Notes: generated by a model not told the origin, from the sequence alone. 64,000 nt of DNA from Streptomyces sp. CoH27 (GCF_020181035.1 NZ_JAIQYY010000005.1:294533-358532); one strand, 5' to 3'. Counted from the first letter of the stretch, positions 34,029-43,705 are shown. Made by a program: numbers and translations.

Positions 34029-36302
34029 ATGGCTCAGCAGGCGGGGACCCAGACCGGAGAGCGACGGCTCGCCACGCTCGAAGGCGTGCTGGAACGCATC
34101 ACGTACGCCAACGAGGAGAACGGCTACACGGTCGCCCGGGTCGACACGGGCAGAGGCGCGGGCGATCTCCTCACGGTCGTCGGCGCGCTGCTCGGTGCCC
34201 AGGTGGGGGAGTCGCTGCGCATGGAGGGCCGCTGGGGCTCGCACCCGCAGTACGGCAAGCAGTTCCACGTCGAGAACTACACGACCCTCCTGCCCGCCAC
34301 CGTCCAGGGCATCCGGCGTTACCTCGGCTCAGGGCTCGTGAAAGGGATCGGCCCCGTCTTCGCCGACCGGATCACCCAGCACTTCGGGCTGGACACCCTC
34401 CGGATCATCGAGGAGGAGCCCAAGCGGCTCATCGAAGTTCCCGGCCTCGGGCCCAAGCGGACCAAGAAGATCGCCGACGCCTGGGAGGAGCAGAAGGCGA
34501 TCAAGGAGGTCATGCTCTTCCTCCAGACCGTGGAGGTGTCGACCTCCATCGCCGTGCGGATCTACAAGAAGTACGGCGACGCGTCGATCTCCATCGTCAA
34601 GAATCACCCCTACCGACTCGCCGCCGACGTCTGGGGCATCGGCTTCCTGACCGCCGACAAGATCGCCCAGTCCGTCGGCATCCCGCACGACAGCCCGGAG
34701 AGAGTCAAAGCCGGCCTTCAGTACGCCCTGTCCCAGTCCGCCGACCAGGGCAACTGCTTCCTGCCCGAGGAGCGGCTCATCGCCGACGCGGTCAAGCTGC
34801 TCCAGGTCGACACCGGGCTGGTCATCGAGTGCCTCGCCGAGCTGGCCGCCCCACCGGAGGAGGACGGAGCGGATCCCGGCGTCGTACGGGAGAAAGTACC
34901 CGGGCCGGAAGGTGACAAGGACGAACCCGTCACGGCCGTCTACCTCGTCCCCTTCCACCGCGCCGAAATTTCCCTCTCCGCCCAGCTCCTCCGTCTCCTG
35001 CGGACCGAGCAGGACCGCATGCCCGGCTTCCAGGACGTCGACTGGGGCAAGGCCCTCGGCTGGCTGAAAACGCGCACCGGTGCGGACCTGGCGCCCGAGC
35101 AGGAGGCCGCCGTGAAGCTGGCGCTCAGCCACAAAGTGGCCGTGCTCACCGGCGGGCCCGGCTGCGGCAAGTCCTTCACGGTGCGGTCGATCGTGGAGCT
35201 GGCGCGGGCCAGGCGGGCCAAGGTGCTGCTGGCCGCCCCGACGGGGCGGGCCGCCAAGCGGCTGGCCGAGCTGACCGGTGCCGAGGCCTCCACCGTGCAC
35301 CGGCTGCTGGAGCTCAAGCCGGGCGGGGACGCCGCCTATGACCGGGACCGGCCGCTGGACGCCGACCTGGTCGTGGTCGACGAGGCCTCCATGCTCGACC
35401 TCCTCCTCGCCAACAAGCTCGTGAAAGCCGTACCGCCCGGTGCGCATCTCCTCTTCGTCGGGGACGTCGACCAGCTTCCCAGCGTCGGCGCGGGGGAAGT
35501 CCTCCGGGATCTTCTGGCCGACGGCAGTCCCATCCCCGCCGTACGGCTCACGCGCGTGTTCCGGCAGGCCCAGCAGTCCGGTGTCGTCACCAACGCGCAC
35601 CGCATCAACGCGGGGCAGCATCCGCTCACCGACGGGCTCAAGGACTTCTTCCTCTTCGTCGAGGACGACACGGAGGAGGCGGGGCGGCTCACCGTGGACG
35701 TGGCGGCGCGGCGGATTCCGGCCAAGTTCGGGCTCGATCCGCGGCGGGATGTCCAGGTCCTCGCGCCGATGCACCGGGGGCCTGCCGGGGCCGGTGTGCT
35801 CAACGGTCTGCTCCAGCAGGCCATCACCCCCGGCCGGCCCGATCTGCCCGAGAAGCGGTTCGGCGGGCGGGTCTTCCGTGTCGGGGACAAGGTGACCCAG
35901 ATCCGTAACAATTATGAGAAAGGGGAGAACGGCGTCTTCAACGGCACCGTGGGCGTCGTCACCTCGCTCGATCCGGTCGACCAGACGCTGACGGTGCTGA
36001 CGGACGAGGACGAGGAGGTTCCGTACGAATTCGACGAACTGGACGAACTGGCGCACGCGTACGCGGTGACCATTCACCGCTCGCAGGGAAGTGAATATCC
36101 CGCCGTGGTGATTCCCGTCACGACCGGGGCATGGATGATGCTCCAGCGGAACCTGCTGTACACCGCCGTGACCCGGGCCAAACAGCTGGTCGTCCTTGTC
36201 GGTTCACGCAAGGCGATCGGGCAGGCGGTGCGCACGGTGTCTGCCGGACGGCGGTGTACGGCCCTGGACTTCAGGCTCATCGAGTCCCATCGCGAAAAAT
36301 GA
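34029..36302 (+). CDS. recD2: RecD2-like ATP-dependent DNA helicase
   Basis: The 757-residue SF1B helicase has the RecD2 layout: an N-terminal OB-like domain (RITYANEENGYTVARVDTGR), helix-hairpin-helix repeats (YLGSGLVKGIGPVFADRITQ, VPGLGPKRTKKIADAW, DVWGIGFLTADKIA), then the motor with Walker A GGPGCGKS near residue 375, motif II VVVDEASMLD, motif III LLFVGDVDQLPSVGAGEVL and the C-terminal TIHRSQGSEYPAVV and TAVTRAKQLVVLVG. It unwinds DNA 5' to 3' and acts in repair outside RecBCD. ATG 34029. It stands alone before citA. Confidence 0.94.
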   Translation: MAQQAGTQTGERRLATLEGVLERITYANEENGYTVARVDTGRGAGDLLTVVGALLGAQVGESLRMEGRWGSHPQYGKQFHVENYTTLLPATVQGIRRYLGSGLVKGIGPVFADRITQHFGLDTLRIIEEEPKRLIEVPGLGPKRTKKIADAWEEQKAIKEVMLFLQTVEVSTSIAVRIYKKYGDASISIVKNHPYRLAADVWGIGFLTADKIAQSVGIPHDSPERVKAGLQYALSQSADQGNCFLPEERLIADAVKLLQVDTGLVIECLAELAAPPEEDGADPGVVREKVPGPEGDKDEPVTAVYLVPFHRAEISLSAQLLRLLRTEQDRMPGFQDVDWGKALGWLKTRTGADLAPEQEAAVKLALSHKVAVLTGGPGCGKSFTVRSIVELARARRAKVLLAAPTGRAAKRLAELTGAEASTVHRLLELKPGGDAAYDRDRPLDADLVVVDEASMLDLLLANKLVKAVPPGAHLLFVGDVDQLPSVGAGEVLRDLLADGSPIPAVRLTRVFRQAQQSGVVTNAHRINAGQHPLTDGLKDFFLFVEDDTEEAGRLTVDVAARRIPAKFGLDPRRDVQVLAPMHRGPAGAGVLNGLLQQAITPGRPDLPEKRFGGRVFRVGDKVTQIRNNYEKGENGVFNGTVGVVTSLDPVDQTLTVLTDEDEEVPYEFDELDELAHAYAVTIHRSQGSEYPAVVIPVTTGAWMMLQRNLLYTAVTRAKQLVVLVGSRKAIGQAVRTVSAGRRCTALDFRLIESHREK

Positions 36303-36342
36303 TCGATCAAATGAGTCACGAAGGTCACAGAGCACTTCCGGA

Positions 36343-36394
36343 TGCCCCTTCCAGGGGGCAGGATGGGCAAGTTGGCGGCACTGAGTGCCGCCAA
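36343..36394 (+). promoter_or_regulatory. two palindromes between recD2 and citA
   Basis: TGCCCC-TTCCAG-GGGGCA (36343-36360) and TTGGCGGCAC-TGA-GTGCCGCCAA (36372-36394; perfect 10-bp arms) lie 40-156 bp from the flanking genes. Without T tracts they could be the recD2 terminator. The second, 104 bp before the citA start, could also be an operator. Confidence 0.5.
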
Positions 36395-36498
36395 TGGGCC
36401 CAATGGTCGACCCCGAGTGCACTCTCCTGAGCCAAATGGGGGATGGTAGAGACAGTCAGGGCACCTCGAAGATGAGGACTACGTCGGTGAGGGAAGAC

Positions 36499-37788
36499 GT
36501 GAGCGACAACTCTGTAGTACTGCGGTACGGCGACGGCGAGTACACCTACCCGGTGGTCGACAGCACCGTCGGTGACAAGGGCTTCGACATCGGGAAGCTC
36601 CGCGCCCAGACCGGTCTGGTGACTCTGGACAGCGGCTACGGCAATACGGCCGCCTATAAATCCGCCGTCACCTACCTCGACGGCGAGGCGGGCATCCTCC
36701 GCTACCGCGGCTACCCCATCGAGCAGCTGGCCGAGCGCTCCACCTTCCTGGAGGTGGCGTACCTGCTGATCAACGGTGAGCTGCCCACCGTCGACGAGCT
36801 GGCCACGTTCAAGAACGAGATCACGCGGCACACGCTGCTGCACGAGGACGTCAAGAACTTCTACAAGGGCTTCCCGCGCGACGCCCACCCGATGGCCATG
36901 CTGTCGTCGGTCGTCTCGGCGCTGTCCACCTTCTACCAGGACAGCCACAACCCGTTCGACGAGAAGCAGCGCGACCTCTCCACGATCCGGCTGCTCGCGA
37001 AGCTCCCGACGATCGCGGCGTACGCGTACAAGAAGTCGATCGGCCACCCCTTCGTCTACCCGCGCAACGACCTCGGCTACGTCGAGAACTTCCTGCGCAT
37101 GACCTTCTCGGTCCCGGCCCAGGAGTACGACCTCGACCCGGTCGTGGTCTCCGCGCTGGACAAGCTGCTGATCCTGCACGCCGACCACGAGCAGAACTGT
37201 TCGACCTCGACGGTCCGCCTGGTCGGCTCCTCGCAGGCCAACATGTTCGCCTCGATCTCGGCCGGCATCAGCGCGCTGTGGGGTCCGCTGCACGGCGGTG
37301 CCAACCAGTCCGTGCTGGAGATGCTGGAAGGCATCCAGGCCAACGGCGGCGATGTCGACTCCTTCATCACCAAGGTGAAGAACAAGGAGGACGGCGTCCG
37401 TCTGATGGGCTTCGGCCACCGGGTCTACAAGAGCTTCGACCCGCGCGCCAAGATCATCAAGGCCGCCGCGCACGACGTCCTCTCCGCGCTCGGCAAGAGC
37501 GACGAGCTGCTGGACATCGCGCTGAAGCTGGAGGAGCACGCGCTCTCCGACGACTACTTCGTCTCGCGCAACCTCTACCCGAACGTCGACTTCTACACCG
37601 GCCTGATCTACCGGGCCATGGGCTTCCCGACCGAGATGTTCACGGTCCTGTTCGCCCTGGGCCGCCTGCCGGGCTGGATCGCCCAGTGGACCGAGATGAT
37701 CAAGGAGCCGGGCTCCCGCATCGGCCGCCCGCGCCAGATCTACACGGGCGTGGTCGAGCGCGACTTCGTTCCGGTCGAGGAGCGCTGA
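36499..37788 (+). CDS. citA: citrate synthase
   Basis: The 429-residue type II citrate synthase starts VSDNSVVLRYGDGEYTYPVV. I chose GTG 36499 because of AGGGAAG just upstream and because 429 residues is the length I recall for Streptomyces CitA. The active-site segments are LHADHEQNCSTSTVRLVGSS (first His), GGANQSVLEMLEGI, LMGFGHRVYKSFDPRA (second His) and PNVDFYTGLIY (Asp). It condenses acetyl-CoA and oxaloacetate as the entry to the TCA cycle. Highly conserved housekeeping gene. Confidence 0.97.
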   Translation: MSDNSVVLRYGDGEYTYPVVDSTVGDKGFDIGKLRAQTGLVTLDSGYGNTAAYKSAVTYLDGEAGILRYRGYPIEQLAERSTFLEVAYLLINGELPTVDELATFKNEITRHTLLHEDVKNFYKGFPRDAHPMAMLSSVVSALSTFYQDSHNPFDEKQRDLSTIRLLAKLPTIAAYAYKKSIGHPFVYPRNDLGYVENFLRMTFSVPAQEYDLDPVVVSALDKLLILHADHEQNCSTSTVRLVGSSQANMFASISAGISALWGPLHGGANQSVLEMLEGIQANGGDVDSFITKVKNKEDGVRLMGFGHRVYKSFDPRAKIIKAAAHDVLSALGKSDELLDIALKLEEHALSDDYFVSRNLYPNVDFYTGLIYRAMGFPTEMFTVLFALGRLPGWIAQWTEMIKEPGSRIGRPRQIYTGVVERDFVPVEER

Positions 37789-37972
37789 CACCTGCCGGTG
37801 AGGGGCCGGATTCGTTGGTCCCCTCACTGGAGCAGGTGCTCTTGGTCGGGTGTGCGCCCAAGAGTCTGCCCCTGAAGGTGCGTGGGCGGCTGCCGGCTCG
37901 TTGTGGCTTGTCGCGCAGTTCCCCGCGCCCCTCAGGCGGGTGCAGTAGCCCGACGCTGCTTACGCAAAAGCA

Positions 37973-38025
37973 GAAGGCGCCCTGAGCCGTCAGTCCCCCC
38001 ACGGGCCGACGACCAGGGCGCCTTC
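37973..38025 (+). terminator. hairpin downstream of citA
   Basis: GAAGGCGCCCTG (37973-37984) pairs perfectly with CAGGGCGCCTTC (38014-38025), with a 29-nt loop. It is the strongest structure after the citA stop. Confidence 0.55.
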
Positions 38026-38341
38026 CCATGTCCCGGTGCGGATTCCCCCCACGGGATCCGGCCGGGCGCTCGGAGAGGACAGCGCCTGAATCGCTGTCTG
38101 TCGAGCAGAACGAGCAGAACTCGTCCCACTCCAGTGATGCGGTGCGATCTGCCGGGACAGCGCACGCTGGGAGGGCCGCTCAAAGCTCCCCGGTGTACGT
38201 GCCCCGGCAACGCATCTCTGAGGAAGTCCCCCAAGACATCCCCAGATGCCGGCTGACGCCCCCCAAGACGCCGAACCGACATCGCCAACTTAGACCTTCG
38301 AACCCCTTCGATGGTTACGTTCGCATCACTGTGATCTGCGT

Positions 38342-38393
38342 CTCTTGCATATGTCCCTTAGGTGCGCAAGAGCCCCGATACGGCGATCGGGGC
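38342..38393 (+). other. adjacent hairpins, possible small RNA or terminator
   Basis: CTCTTGC (38342-38348) can pair with GCAAGAG (38366-38372). Right beside it GCCCCGAT (38372-38379) pairs with ATCGGGGC (38386-38393) around loop ACGGCG. The two structures touch at one base. They could end a short transcript starting in the citA-copA gap, or structure the copA 3' region. Confidence 0.35.
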
Positions 38394-38506
38394 CCAAGCG
38401 TAAGGATGATGCGCGAGCCTTGTGAAGAGCTTATGTGAGGCGCGCGCCCGACTCCAGAGGGTGTCTCACTTCGGCTGGGGCGAACCGCCGGTAACCTCTG
38501 GGGACT

Positions 38507-40771
38507 TCAGCGGAAGCGGCGCAGCCGCAGGCTGTTGGTCACCACGAAGACCGAGGAGAACGCCATCGCCGCGCCCGCGATCATGGGGTTGAGCAGCCCG
38601 GCGGCGGCCAGCGGCAGCGCGGCCACGTTGTAGCCGAAGGCCCACACCAGGTTGCCCTTGATGGTGGCCAGCGTCCGCCGGGACAGCCGGATCGCGTCCG
38701 CCGCCACCCGCAGGTCCCCGCGCACCAGCGTCAGATCGCTCGCCTCGATCGCCGCGTCCGTGCCGGTACCCATCGCCAGGCCCAGGTCGGCGGTGGCCAG
38801 CGCGGCCGCGTCGTTGACGCCGTCGCCGACCATCGCCACGGCGTGTCCCTCGTCCCGCAGCCGCCGTACGACGTCCACCTTGTCCTCGGGGAGCACGTCG
38901 GCGTAGACGTCCGCCGGGTCGATGCCGACCGTCTTCGCGACCGCCTCGGCGACCGTCCGGTTGTCCCCGGTCAGCAGGACCGGCGTGAGACCCAGGGCGT
39001 GCAGTTCGGCCACGGCCGCCGCGCTGGTCTCCTTGATCGCGTCGGCGACGGCGAGGACCCCGCGCGCCCGCCCGTCCCAGCCGGCCACGACGGCCGTACG
39101 GCCCTGCTCCTCGGCCTCGCGGGCCGCCCCCGCCAGCTCCTGCGGCAGCTCGTCGTACAGGCGGCCCACGGCCACCTCACGGCCGTCCACGCGTCCGCGT
39201 ACGCCCCGCCCGGGGACGTTCTCGAAGTGCTCGACCTCCGGCAGTGCTCCGGCGCGCTCCTCGGCGCCGGCGGCGATCGCGCGGGCGACCGGGTGCTCGG
39301 AGGCGTGTTCCAGGGCGCCGGCGAGCCGCAGCAGCTCCTTCTCGTCCTCGCCGTCGGCGACGTAGACCGCCTGGAGGGTCATCCGGCCGGTGGTGACGGT
39401 GCCGGTCTTGTCGAGGACGATCGTGTCGACACGGCGCGTGGACTCCAGCACCTCGGGGCCCTTGATCAGGATGCCGAGCTGGGCGCCGCGGCCGGTGCCG
39501 ACCATCAGCGCGGTCGGCGTGGCGAGGCCCAGCGCGCAGGGGCAGGCGATGATCAGGACGGCGACGGCGGCGGTGAACGCGGCGACCGCGTCCCCGGTCA
39601 CGCCCAGCCAGCCGCCGAACGTGGCGAGCGCGATGCCGATGACGACGGGTACGAACACGGCGGAGACACGGTCGGCGAGCCGCTGCACCTCGGCCTTGCC
39701 GTTCTGTGCGTCCTCCACGAGCTTCGCCATGCGCGCGAGCTGGGTGTCGGCCCCGACCCGGGTCGCCTCGACGACCAGTCGCCCGCCCGCGTTGACCGTG
39801 GCCCCGGTGACCCGGTCGCCCGGTCCCACGTCCACCGGCACCGACTCGCCGGTCAGCATGGACGCGTCCACCGCGGAGATGCCCTCGGTCACCGTGCCGT
39901 CGGTGGCGATCTTCTCGCCGGGCCGTACGACGAACCGGTCCCCGACGGACAGAGATGCCACGGGGACGCGTACCTCACGGCCGTCCCGGAGCACCGCCAC
40001 GTCCTTGGCGCCCAGCTCCATCAGGGCCTTCAGGGCCGCGCCCGCCCGCCGCTTGGAGCGGGCCTCCAGATAGCGGCCGAGCAGGATCAGCGCGACCACT
40101 CCGGAGGCGACCTCCAGATAGATGGTGGAGGCGCCGTTCATCCGCGAGATGGTGAGCCGGAACTCGTCGTGCATGCCGGGCATGCCGGCGTCGCCGAAGA
40201 ACAGGGCCCACAGCGACCAGCCGAACGCGGCCAGCGTGCCGACCGAGACCAGCGTGTCCATGGTCGCGGCGCCGTGCCGGAGGTTGGTCCAGGCGGCCTG
40301 ATGGAAGGGCAGACCGCCCCAGACGACGACGGGCGAGGCGAGAGTGAGCGAGAGCCACTGCCAGTTGTCGAACTGGAGTGCCGGGATCATCGCGAGCAGG
40401 ACGACGGGCAGCGCGAGCAGCGCGGATATCAGCAGCCGCCGGCGCAGGGCGCCGAGCTCGGAGTCGTAGCCGGGAGTCTCTTCGGTCGTGGCCTCGGGCT
40501 GCGGCGGGGCGGGCTCCTCGGCGGTGTAGCCGGTCTTCTCCACGGTGGCGATCAGGTCGGCGACCTGGACGCCCGTGCCGAAGGAGATCTTCGCCTTTTC
40601 GGTGGCGTAGTTGACGGTGGCGCTGACCCCGTCCATCCGGTTGAGCTTCTTCTCCACGCGCGCGGCGCAGGAGGCGCAGGTCATCCCGCCGATGAGCAGC
40701 TCGACCTCGTCGGCTTCAAAGGAGGTCCCGCCTATCGCCGGGGCTTTCTCTGTGCGGGTGGTGCTGGTCAT
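38507..40771 (-). CDS. copA: copper-translocating P1B-type ATPase
   Basis: The 754-residue ATPase has an N-terminal heavy-metal domain ([17 protein letters not shown], Cys pair at about 32 and 35), membrane helices, the phosphatase loop TGESVPV, the intramembrane CPC motif ([13 protein letters not shown], near 410), the phosphorylated Asp in [10 protein letters not shown] (near 452), the SEHPVARA His-Pro motif and [13 protein letters not shown] with the HMA domain indicates Cu(I) export. The final helices [12 protein letters not shown] and [19 protein letters not shown] carry the Tyr-Asn and Met-Ser ligands of copper pumps. It lies 85 bp after copZ and is presumably co-transcribed from the CsoR-type promoter. 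Confidence 0.95.
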   Translation of the reverse strand: MTSTTRTEKAPAIGGTSFEADEVELLIGGMTCASCAARVEKKLNRMDGVSATVNYATEKAKISFGTGVQVADLIATVEKTGYTAEEPAPPQPEATTEETPGYDSELGALRRRLLISALLALPVVLLAMIPALQFDNWQWLSLTLASPVVVWGGLPFHQAAWTNLRHGAATMDTLVSVGTLAAFGWSLWALFFGDAGMPGMHDEFRLTISRMNGASTIYLEVASGVVALILLGRYLEARSKRRAGAALKALMELGAKDVAVLRDGREVRVPVASLSVGDRFVVRPGEKIATDGTVTEGISAVDASMLTGESVPVDVGPGDRVTGATVNAGGRLVVEATRVGADTQLARMAKLVEDAQNGKAEVQRLADRVSAVFVPVVIGIALATFGGWLGVTGDAVAAFTAAVAVLIIACPCALGLATPTALMVGTGRGAQLGILIKGPEVLESTRRVDTIVLDKTGTVTTGRMTLQAVYVADGEDEKELLRLAGALEHASEHPVARAIAAGAEERAGALPEVEHFENVPGRGVRGRVDGREVAVGRLYDELPQELAGAAREAEEQGRTAVVAGWDGRARGVLAVADAIKETSAAAVAELHALGLTPVLLTGDNRTVAEAVAKTVGIDPADVYADVLPEDKVDVVRRLRDEGHAVAMVGDGVNDAAALATADLGLAMGTGTDAAIEASDLTLVRGDLRVAADAIRLSRRTLATIKGNLVWAFGYNVAALPLAAAGLLNPMIAGAAMAFSSVFVVTNSLRLRRFR

Positions 40772-40856
40772 GTCCGGACTCCAGACATCGGACCGGACTG
40801 CACGGAGCCAGTATCAGCTGGTCGGCACAGCCCGGTCGGGGGATCGAGGGGGTTGC

Positions 40857-41096
40857 TCAGGCCCGGCCGGCCAGCTCGAAGCCGGCCTCGTCCACAGCGG
40901 CGCGCACGGCCTCGTCGTCCAGCGGGGCCCCGGAGACGACGGTCACCTCGCCGCTCGACGCCACGGCCTTCACCGAGGTGACGCCGGGGATCTGGGAGAC
41001 CTCGCCGGAGACGGCGCCCTCGCAGTGGCCACAGCTCATGCCGGTCACCTTGTAGACGGTGGTGACGGAACCGGAGGTGTCGGTGTGGGCGGTCAT
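40857..41096 (-). CDS. copZ: copper chaperone (heavy-metal-associated domain)
   Basis: A 79-residue one-domain protein, MTAHTDTSGSVTTVYKVTGM followed by SCGHCEGAVSGEVSQIPGVT. The MxCxxC motif (M-S-C-G-H-C) binds Cu(I); the His between the cysteines is typical of actinobacterial chaperones. GAGGAG lies 8 nt before ATG 41096. It hands copper to CopA or to a sensor. First gene of the operon after the CsoR-type operator. Confidence 0.94.
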   Translation of the reverse strand: MTAHTDTSGSVTTVYKVTGMSCGHCEGAVSGEVSQIPGVTSVKAVASSGEVTVVSGAPLDDEAVRAAVDEAGFELAGRA

Positions 41097-41179
41097 GTCG
41101 TTACTCCTCGTCAAGGCGTAGGGGCCAGTGGGGTCCGCGAGGGCCGCTGGGCCACGGGAGAACCCCTCATGTTCCCAAC

Positions 41180-41199
41180 ACTATACCCCTAGGGGGTAT
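41180..41199 (-). promoter_or_regulatory. CsoR-type copper operator and overlapping -10 box
   Basis: ATACCCCTAGGGGGTAT (41183-41199) is the G/C-tract palindrome bound by CsoR-family copper sensors in actinobacteria. On the minus strand it runs into TATAGT (41185-41180), a good -10 hexamer, 84 bp before the copZ ATG. CsoR bound here would block the promoter until Cu(I) releases it. The site overlaps the stop codon of prsW. Confidence 0.88.
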
Positions 41200-42139
41200 T
41201 CCTCCAAGAGGAGTCCTGGCGTGCCAGCGACCGCACCCAGCCGACCCCGGCCAGCGCCACCAGGGCCAGCCCGCCGACCGAGAACAGGGTGAACAGATGC
41301 TCCTGCGTGGCGCTGGGCCGGGCGAGGTACTGCTGTGCGGACAGCAGCCGGTCCAGACCGGCCCCGGTCAGCCGGGCCGTGGCCCAGACCGCGAGGCCGT
41401 GCGTCGAGTCCCACAGGGTGTGCAGCAGGGCGACGCCGAGGCAGGTGCCGACGACGGGGGCGGTGACGCGGAAGCGGCCGGTCAGCCGGCGCCGGGACAG
41501 CAGGGCGGCGCCGGCGATCGCGGTCCACAGGCCGTGCCCGAAGGGCGCCAGGACCCCGCGCAGGATCTCCGTCTCCAGCAGCGCGCGCAGGTCGGCGCCC
41601 TCGGAGGAGACGGCCGCGTCGAAGGCGTACCCGGCGCTCTCCAGGGCGGCGAAGCCGAAGCCGACGGCCGCGCCGAGCACCAGCCCCGCGCGCGTGCCGC
41701 GGACACCGGGCTGGCTCCGCAGCACGAACACCAGCGCGGCGAGCTTGGCCGCCTCCTCGATCAGGCCGACGCCGAGGAACATCCCGAGAGAAGGATGCGG
41801 CAGATACGACTCCACCAGCGAGGCACCGAGCACCCCGAGCGTGCCGCCGGTCAGGAAACAGCCGAGGATCGCGCTGACACCCAGGTCCCGGCCGTGCCGC
41901 TCGTACGCCCACAGCACGAAGACGACCGGCGCCAGAAAGCTGCCGAGCAGGATCAGCGTCGGCAGCAGCGTGCTGTCGCGCGTCTCGTACGTCACCCAGG
42001 CCGTCAGCGCCCACAGGGCGAGCCCGCCGCCCAGACAGCGCCGCCACAGCCCCGCGCGGATGCGGGGATACGGCGGCGGAGGCTGCTGCGGGCCGGGGAT
42101 GCGGGCCTTGGGCGTGCCGGGCGGCGGGGAGTGGGTCAC
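41189..42139 (-). CDS. PrsW-family intramembrane protease
   Basis: The 316-residue protein has a proline-rich cytoplasmic start and about 8 membrane helices. The PrsW-type active-site segments are visible: GLIEEAAKLAALVFVL (E-E-x-x-K), GAAVGFGFAALESAGYAF (F-x(3)-E), APFGHGLWTAIAGAAL (H) and VALLHTLWDSTHG (H-x(3)-D). PrsW of Bacillus cleaves an anti-sigma factor; the substrate here is unknown. GTG 42139 follows GAGGGGAC. Its TAG stop is inside the CsoR operator, and it is encoded upstream of copZ on the same strand. Confidence 0.9.
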   Translation of the reverse strand: MTHSPPPGTPKARIPGPQQPPPPYPRIRAGLWRRCLGGGLALWALTAWVTYETRDSTLLPTLILLGSFLAPVVFVLWAYERHGRDLGVSAILGCFLTGGTLGVLGASLVESYLPHPSLGMFLGVGLIEEAAKLAALVFVLRSQPGVRGTRAGLVLGAAVGFGFAALESAGYAFDAAVSSEGADLRALLETEILRGVLAPFGHGLWTAIAGAALLSRRRLTGRFRVTAPVVGTCLGVALLHTLWDSTHGLAVWATARLTGAGLDRLLSAQQYLARPSATQEHLFTLFSVGGLALVALAGVGWVRSLARQDSSWRNTP

Positions 42140-42294
42140 GGGCGTCCCCTCGACTGCTGCTGGGCGATGTATCCGCGCTGATTTATCCGCACTCTAGGCA
42201 TATGTTCCAGTTGCCGCAGTCCGGGTGACTCCCTGGGGTCACCTGCGGCCGTCCGGGCGTACTCCGGAGCCTCTGAGCGGTCCTGGCGAAGTCG

Positions 42295-42403
42295 GCTGCG
42301 GTTCGGCAGCGCCCCCGAAGGGGCGCGGGGCTGTGTTCGACGGCGGCTCCGCCGCGGGGCGCGACCAGCTACGACGGGCCCGCAGACGATCGACGGCCCA
42401 TCG
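42295..42403. repeat. Streptomyces intergenic repeat element copy
   Basis: GCGCCCCCGAAGGGGCGCGG, CGGCGGCTCCGCCGCGGGGC and GCGACCAGCTACGACGGGCC form consecutive hairpins between prsW and the dehydrogenase gene. The same family appears near 37899-37935 in the other orientation, and its CGCCCCGAAGGGGCG head recurs at 62017-62031. Such elements are scattered through Streptomyces chromosomes. Nothing else is evident in 42140-42457. Confidence 0.7.
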
Positions 42404-42457
42404 CGGCACTTCGCGCGGAGCGCCTAGTCTTCGCGGAGGTCCCCGAAAGGAGCGCGC

Positions 42458-43501
42458 ATGCGAGCGGTCGTCTTCGAGCGGTACGGCGCCCCCGCCGAGG
42501 TACGTGAGCTGCCCGACCCCCACCCGGCCCCGCACGGGGTGGTCGTCCGGGTCGAGGCGACCGGCCTGTGCCGCAGCGACTGGCACGGCTGGATCGGCCA
42601 CGACCCCGACATCAGGCTGCCGCACGTGCCGGGGCACGAACTTGCCGGTGTCGTCGAGGCGGTGGGGCCCCTGGTGCGGCGCGCGCGGCCCGGCGACCGG
42701 GTCACCGTGCCGTTCGTCTGCGCCTGCGGCACCTGCCCGGCGTGCGCGGCGGGCGACCAGCAGGTGTGCGAGCGCCAGACCCAGCCGGGCTTCCACCACT
42801 GGGGCTCCTTCGCCGAGTACGTCGCGCTGGACCACGCCGACGTCAACCTGGTCGCGATCCCGGACGACATGGCGTACGCCACCGCCGCCGCCCTCGGCTG
42901 CCGCTTCGCCACCGCCTTCCGTGCGGTGGTGCAGCAGGGCCGGGTGGCGGCGGGGGAGTGGGTCGCGGTGCACGGCTGCGGCGGGGTCGGACTGTCGGCG
43001 GTGATGGTCGCGGCGGCCTCGGGGGCGCGGGTGGTCGCCGTCGATGTAGCACCCCAAGCCCTCGATCTGGCGCGGAAGTTCGGGGCGGCGGAGTGCGTGG
43101 ACGCGACCGGTGCGGCCGATACGGCCGCCGCGGTCCGCGAGCTGACCGGCGGCGGGGCGCACCTCTCCCTCGACGCACTCGGCTCCCCGGCCACCTGCGC
43201 GGCCTCGGTGAACGGCCTGCGCCGCCGGGGCCGGCACGTCCAGGTCGGCCTGCTGCCCTCGGCCGACGGCACCACCCCCGTCCCGCTGGCCCGCGCCATC
43301 GCCCTGGAGCTGGAACTGCTCGGCAGTCACGGCATGGCCGCCCACGCCTACCCCGAGATGCTCCGCCTGGTCCGCTCCGGGGTGCTGCGGCCCGACCTGC
43401 TGGTGACGTCCACGATCCCGCTGGCCGCGGCACCGGCCGCCCTCGCGGCGATGGGGACGGCACCGGGTGCCGGGGTCACCGTCATCGAGCCGTGGAGCTG
43501 A
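42458..43501 (+). CDS. zinc-dependent alcohol dehydrogenase family protein
   Basis: The 347-residue MDR-superfamily protein has catalytic zinc ligands in [13 protein letters not shown] (Cys38) and [16 protein letters not shown] (GHE), structural cysteines [17 protein letters not shown] (four Cys in the usual spacing), and NAD(P) motif [12 protein letters not shown] (about 170-181). The reaction is NAD(P)-linked alcohol/aldehyde oxidoreduction; the substrate is unknown. The RBS GAAAGGAG precedes ATG 42458. It stands alone and faces the small HTH gene. Confidence 0.92.
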   Translation: MRAVVFERYGAPAEVRELPDPHPAPHGVVVRVEATGLCRSDWHGWIGHDPDIRLPHVPGHELAGVVEAVGPLVRRARPGDRVTVPFVCACGTCPACAAGDQQVCERQTQPGFHHWGSFAEYVALDHADVNLVAIPDDMAYATAAALGCRFATAFRAVVQQGRVAAGEWVAVHGCGGVGLSAVMVAAASGARVVAVDVAPQALDLARKFGAAECVDATGAADTAAAVRELTGGGAHLSLDALGSPATCAASVNGLRRRGRHVQVGLLPSADGTTPVPLARAIALELELLGSHGMAAHAYPEMLRLVRSGVLRPDLLVTSTIPLAAAPAALAAMGTAPGAGVTVIEPWS

Positions 43502-43507
43502 GGGGTT

Positions 43508-43705
43508 TCACTCTCTGCGGCCGCGGTTGCCCGGCCGGGAGGCGACCCAGGCGCGGACGGTGTCGGCGTACCAGTAGGGCTTGCCGCCCTCCACATGGTC
43601 GGGCGCGGGCAGCAGCCCGTGCTTGCGGTAGGACCGTACGGTGTCGGGCTGCACGTTGATGTGCGCCGCGATCTCTTTGTAGGACCAGAGCCTGCGGTCG
43701 GTCAT
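43508..43705 (-). CDS. small MerR/BldC-like DNA-binding protein
   Basis: A 65-residue one-domain winged-helix protein, MTDRRLWSYKEIAAHINVQP, then DTVRSYRKHGLLPAPDHVEG and GKPYWYADTVRAWVASRPG. This is the MerR/AlpA-type HTH without any effector domain, the same size class as BldC (68 residues). GGGAGG lies 8 nt before ATG 43705. Upstream are repeated TGTGACACAG sequences. It may be an excisionase-like or developmental regulator; no integrase is nearby. It is not bldC itself as I remember that sequence. Confidence 0.8.
   Translation of the reverse strand: MTDRRLWSYKEIAAHINVQPDTVRSYRKHGLLPAPDHVEGGKPYWYADTVRAWVASRPGNRGRRE

Larger units (their letters stand above)
37789..38506. other. gene-free 718-bp region between citA and copA
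   Basis: No ORF here has both a ribosome site and normal coding bias; a 136-codon frame at 38028-38438 is not supported. It holds a copy of a repeat common between Streptomyces genes (CGTTGTGGCTTGTCGCGCAG, from about 37899, into CCCCGCGCCCCT), the citA hairpin, and a structured stretch near 38342-38393. The middle (38090-38330) shows nothing that I recognise. Confidence 0.6.

Noticed and set aside
36385..36498. Upstream ATG starts for citrate synthase
   Set aside because: They would add up to 38 residues not seen in the 429-residue enzyme as I know it; GTG 36499 has a ribosome site.
38028..38438. 136-codon frame in the citA-copA gap
   Set aside because: Codon use is unlike Streptomyces genes, there is no ribosome site, and it runs through hairpin structures.
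42140..42457. Possible tRNA or riboswitch in the prsW-dehydrogenase gap
   Set aside because: The hairpins match the intergenic repeat family; no cloverleaf with a T-loop or any known riboswitch core was found here or in other gaps.
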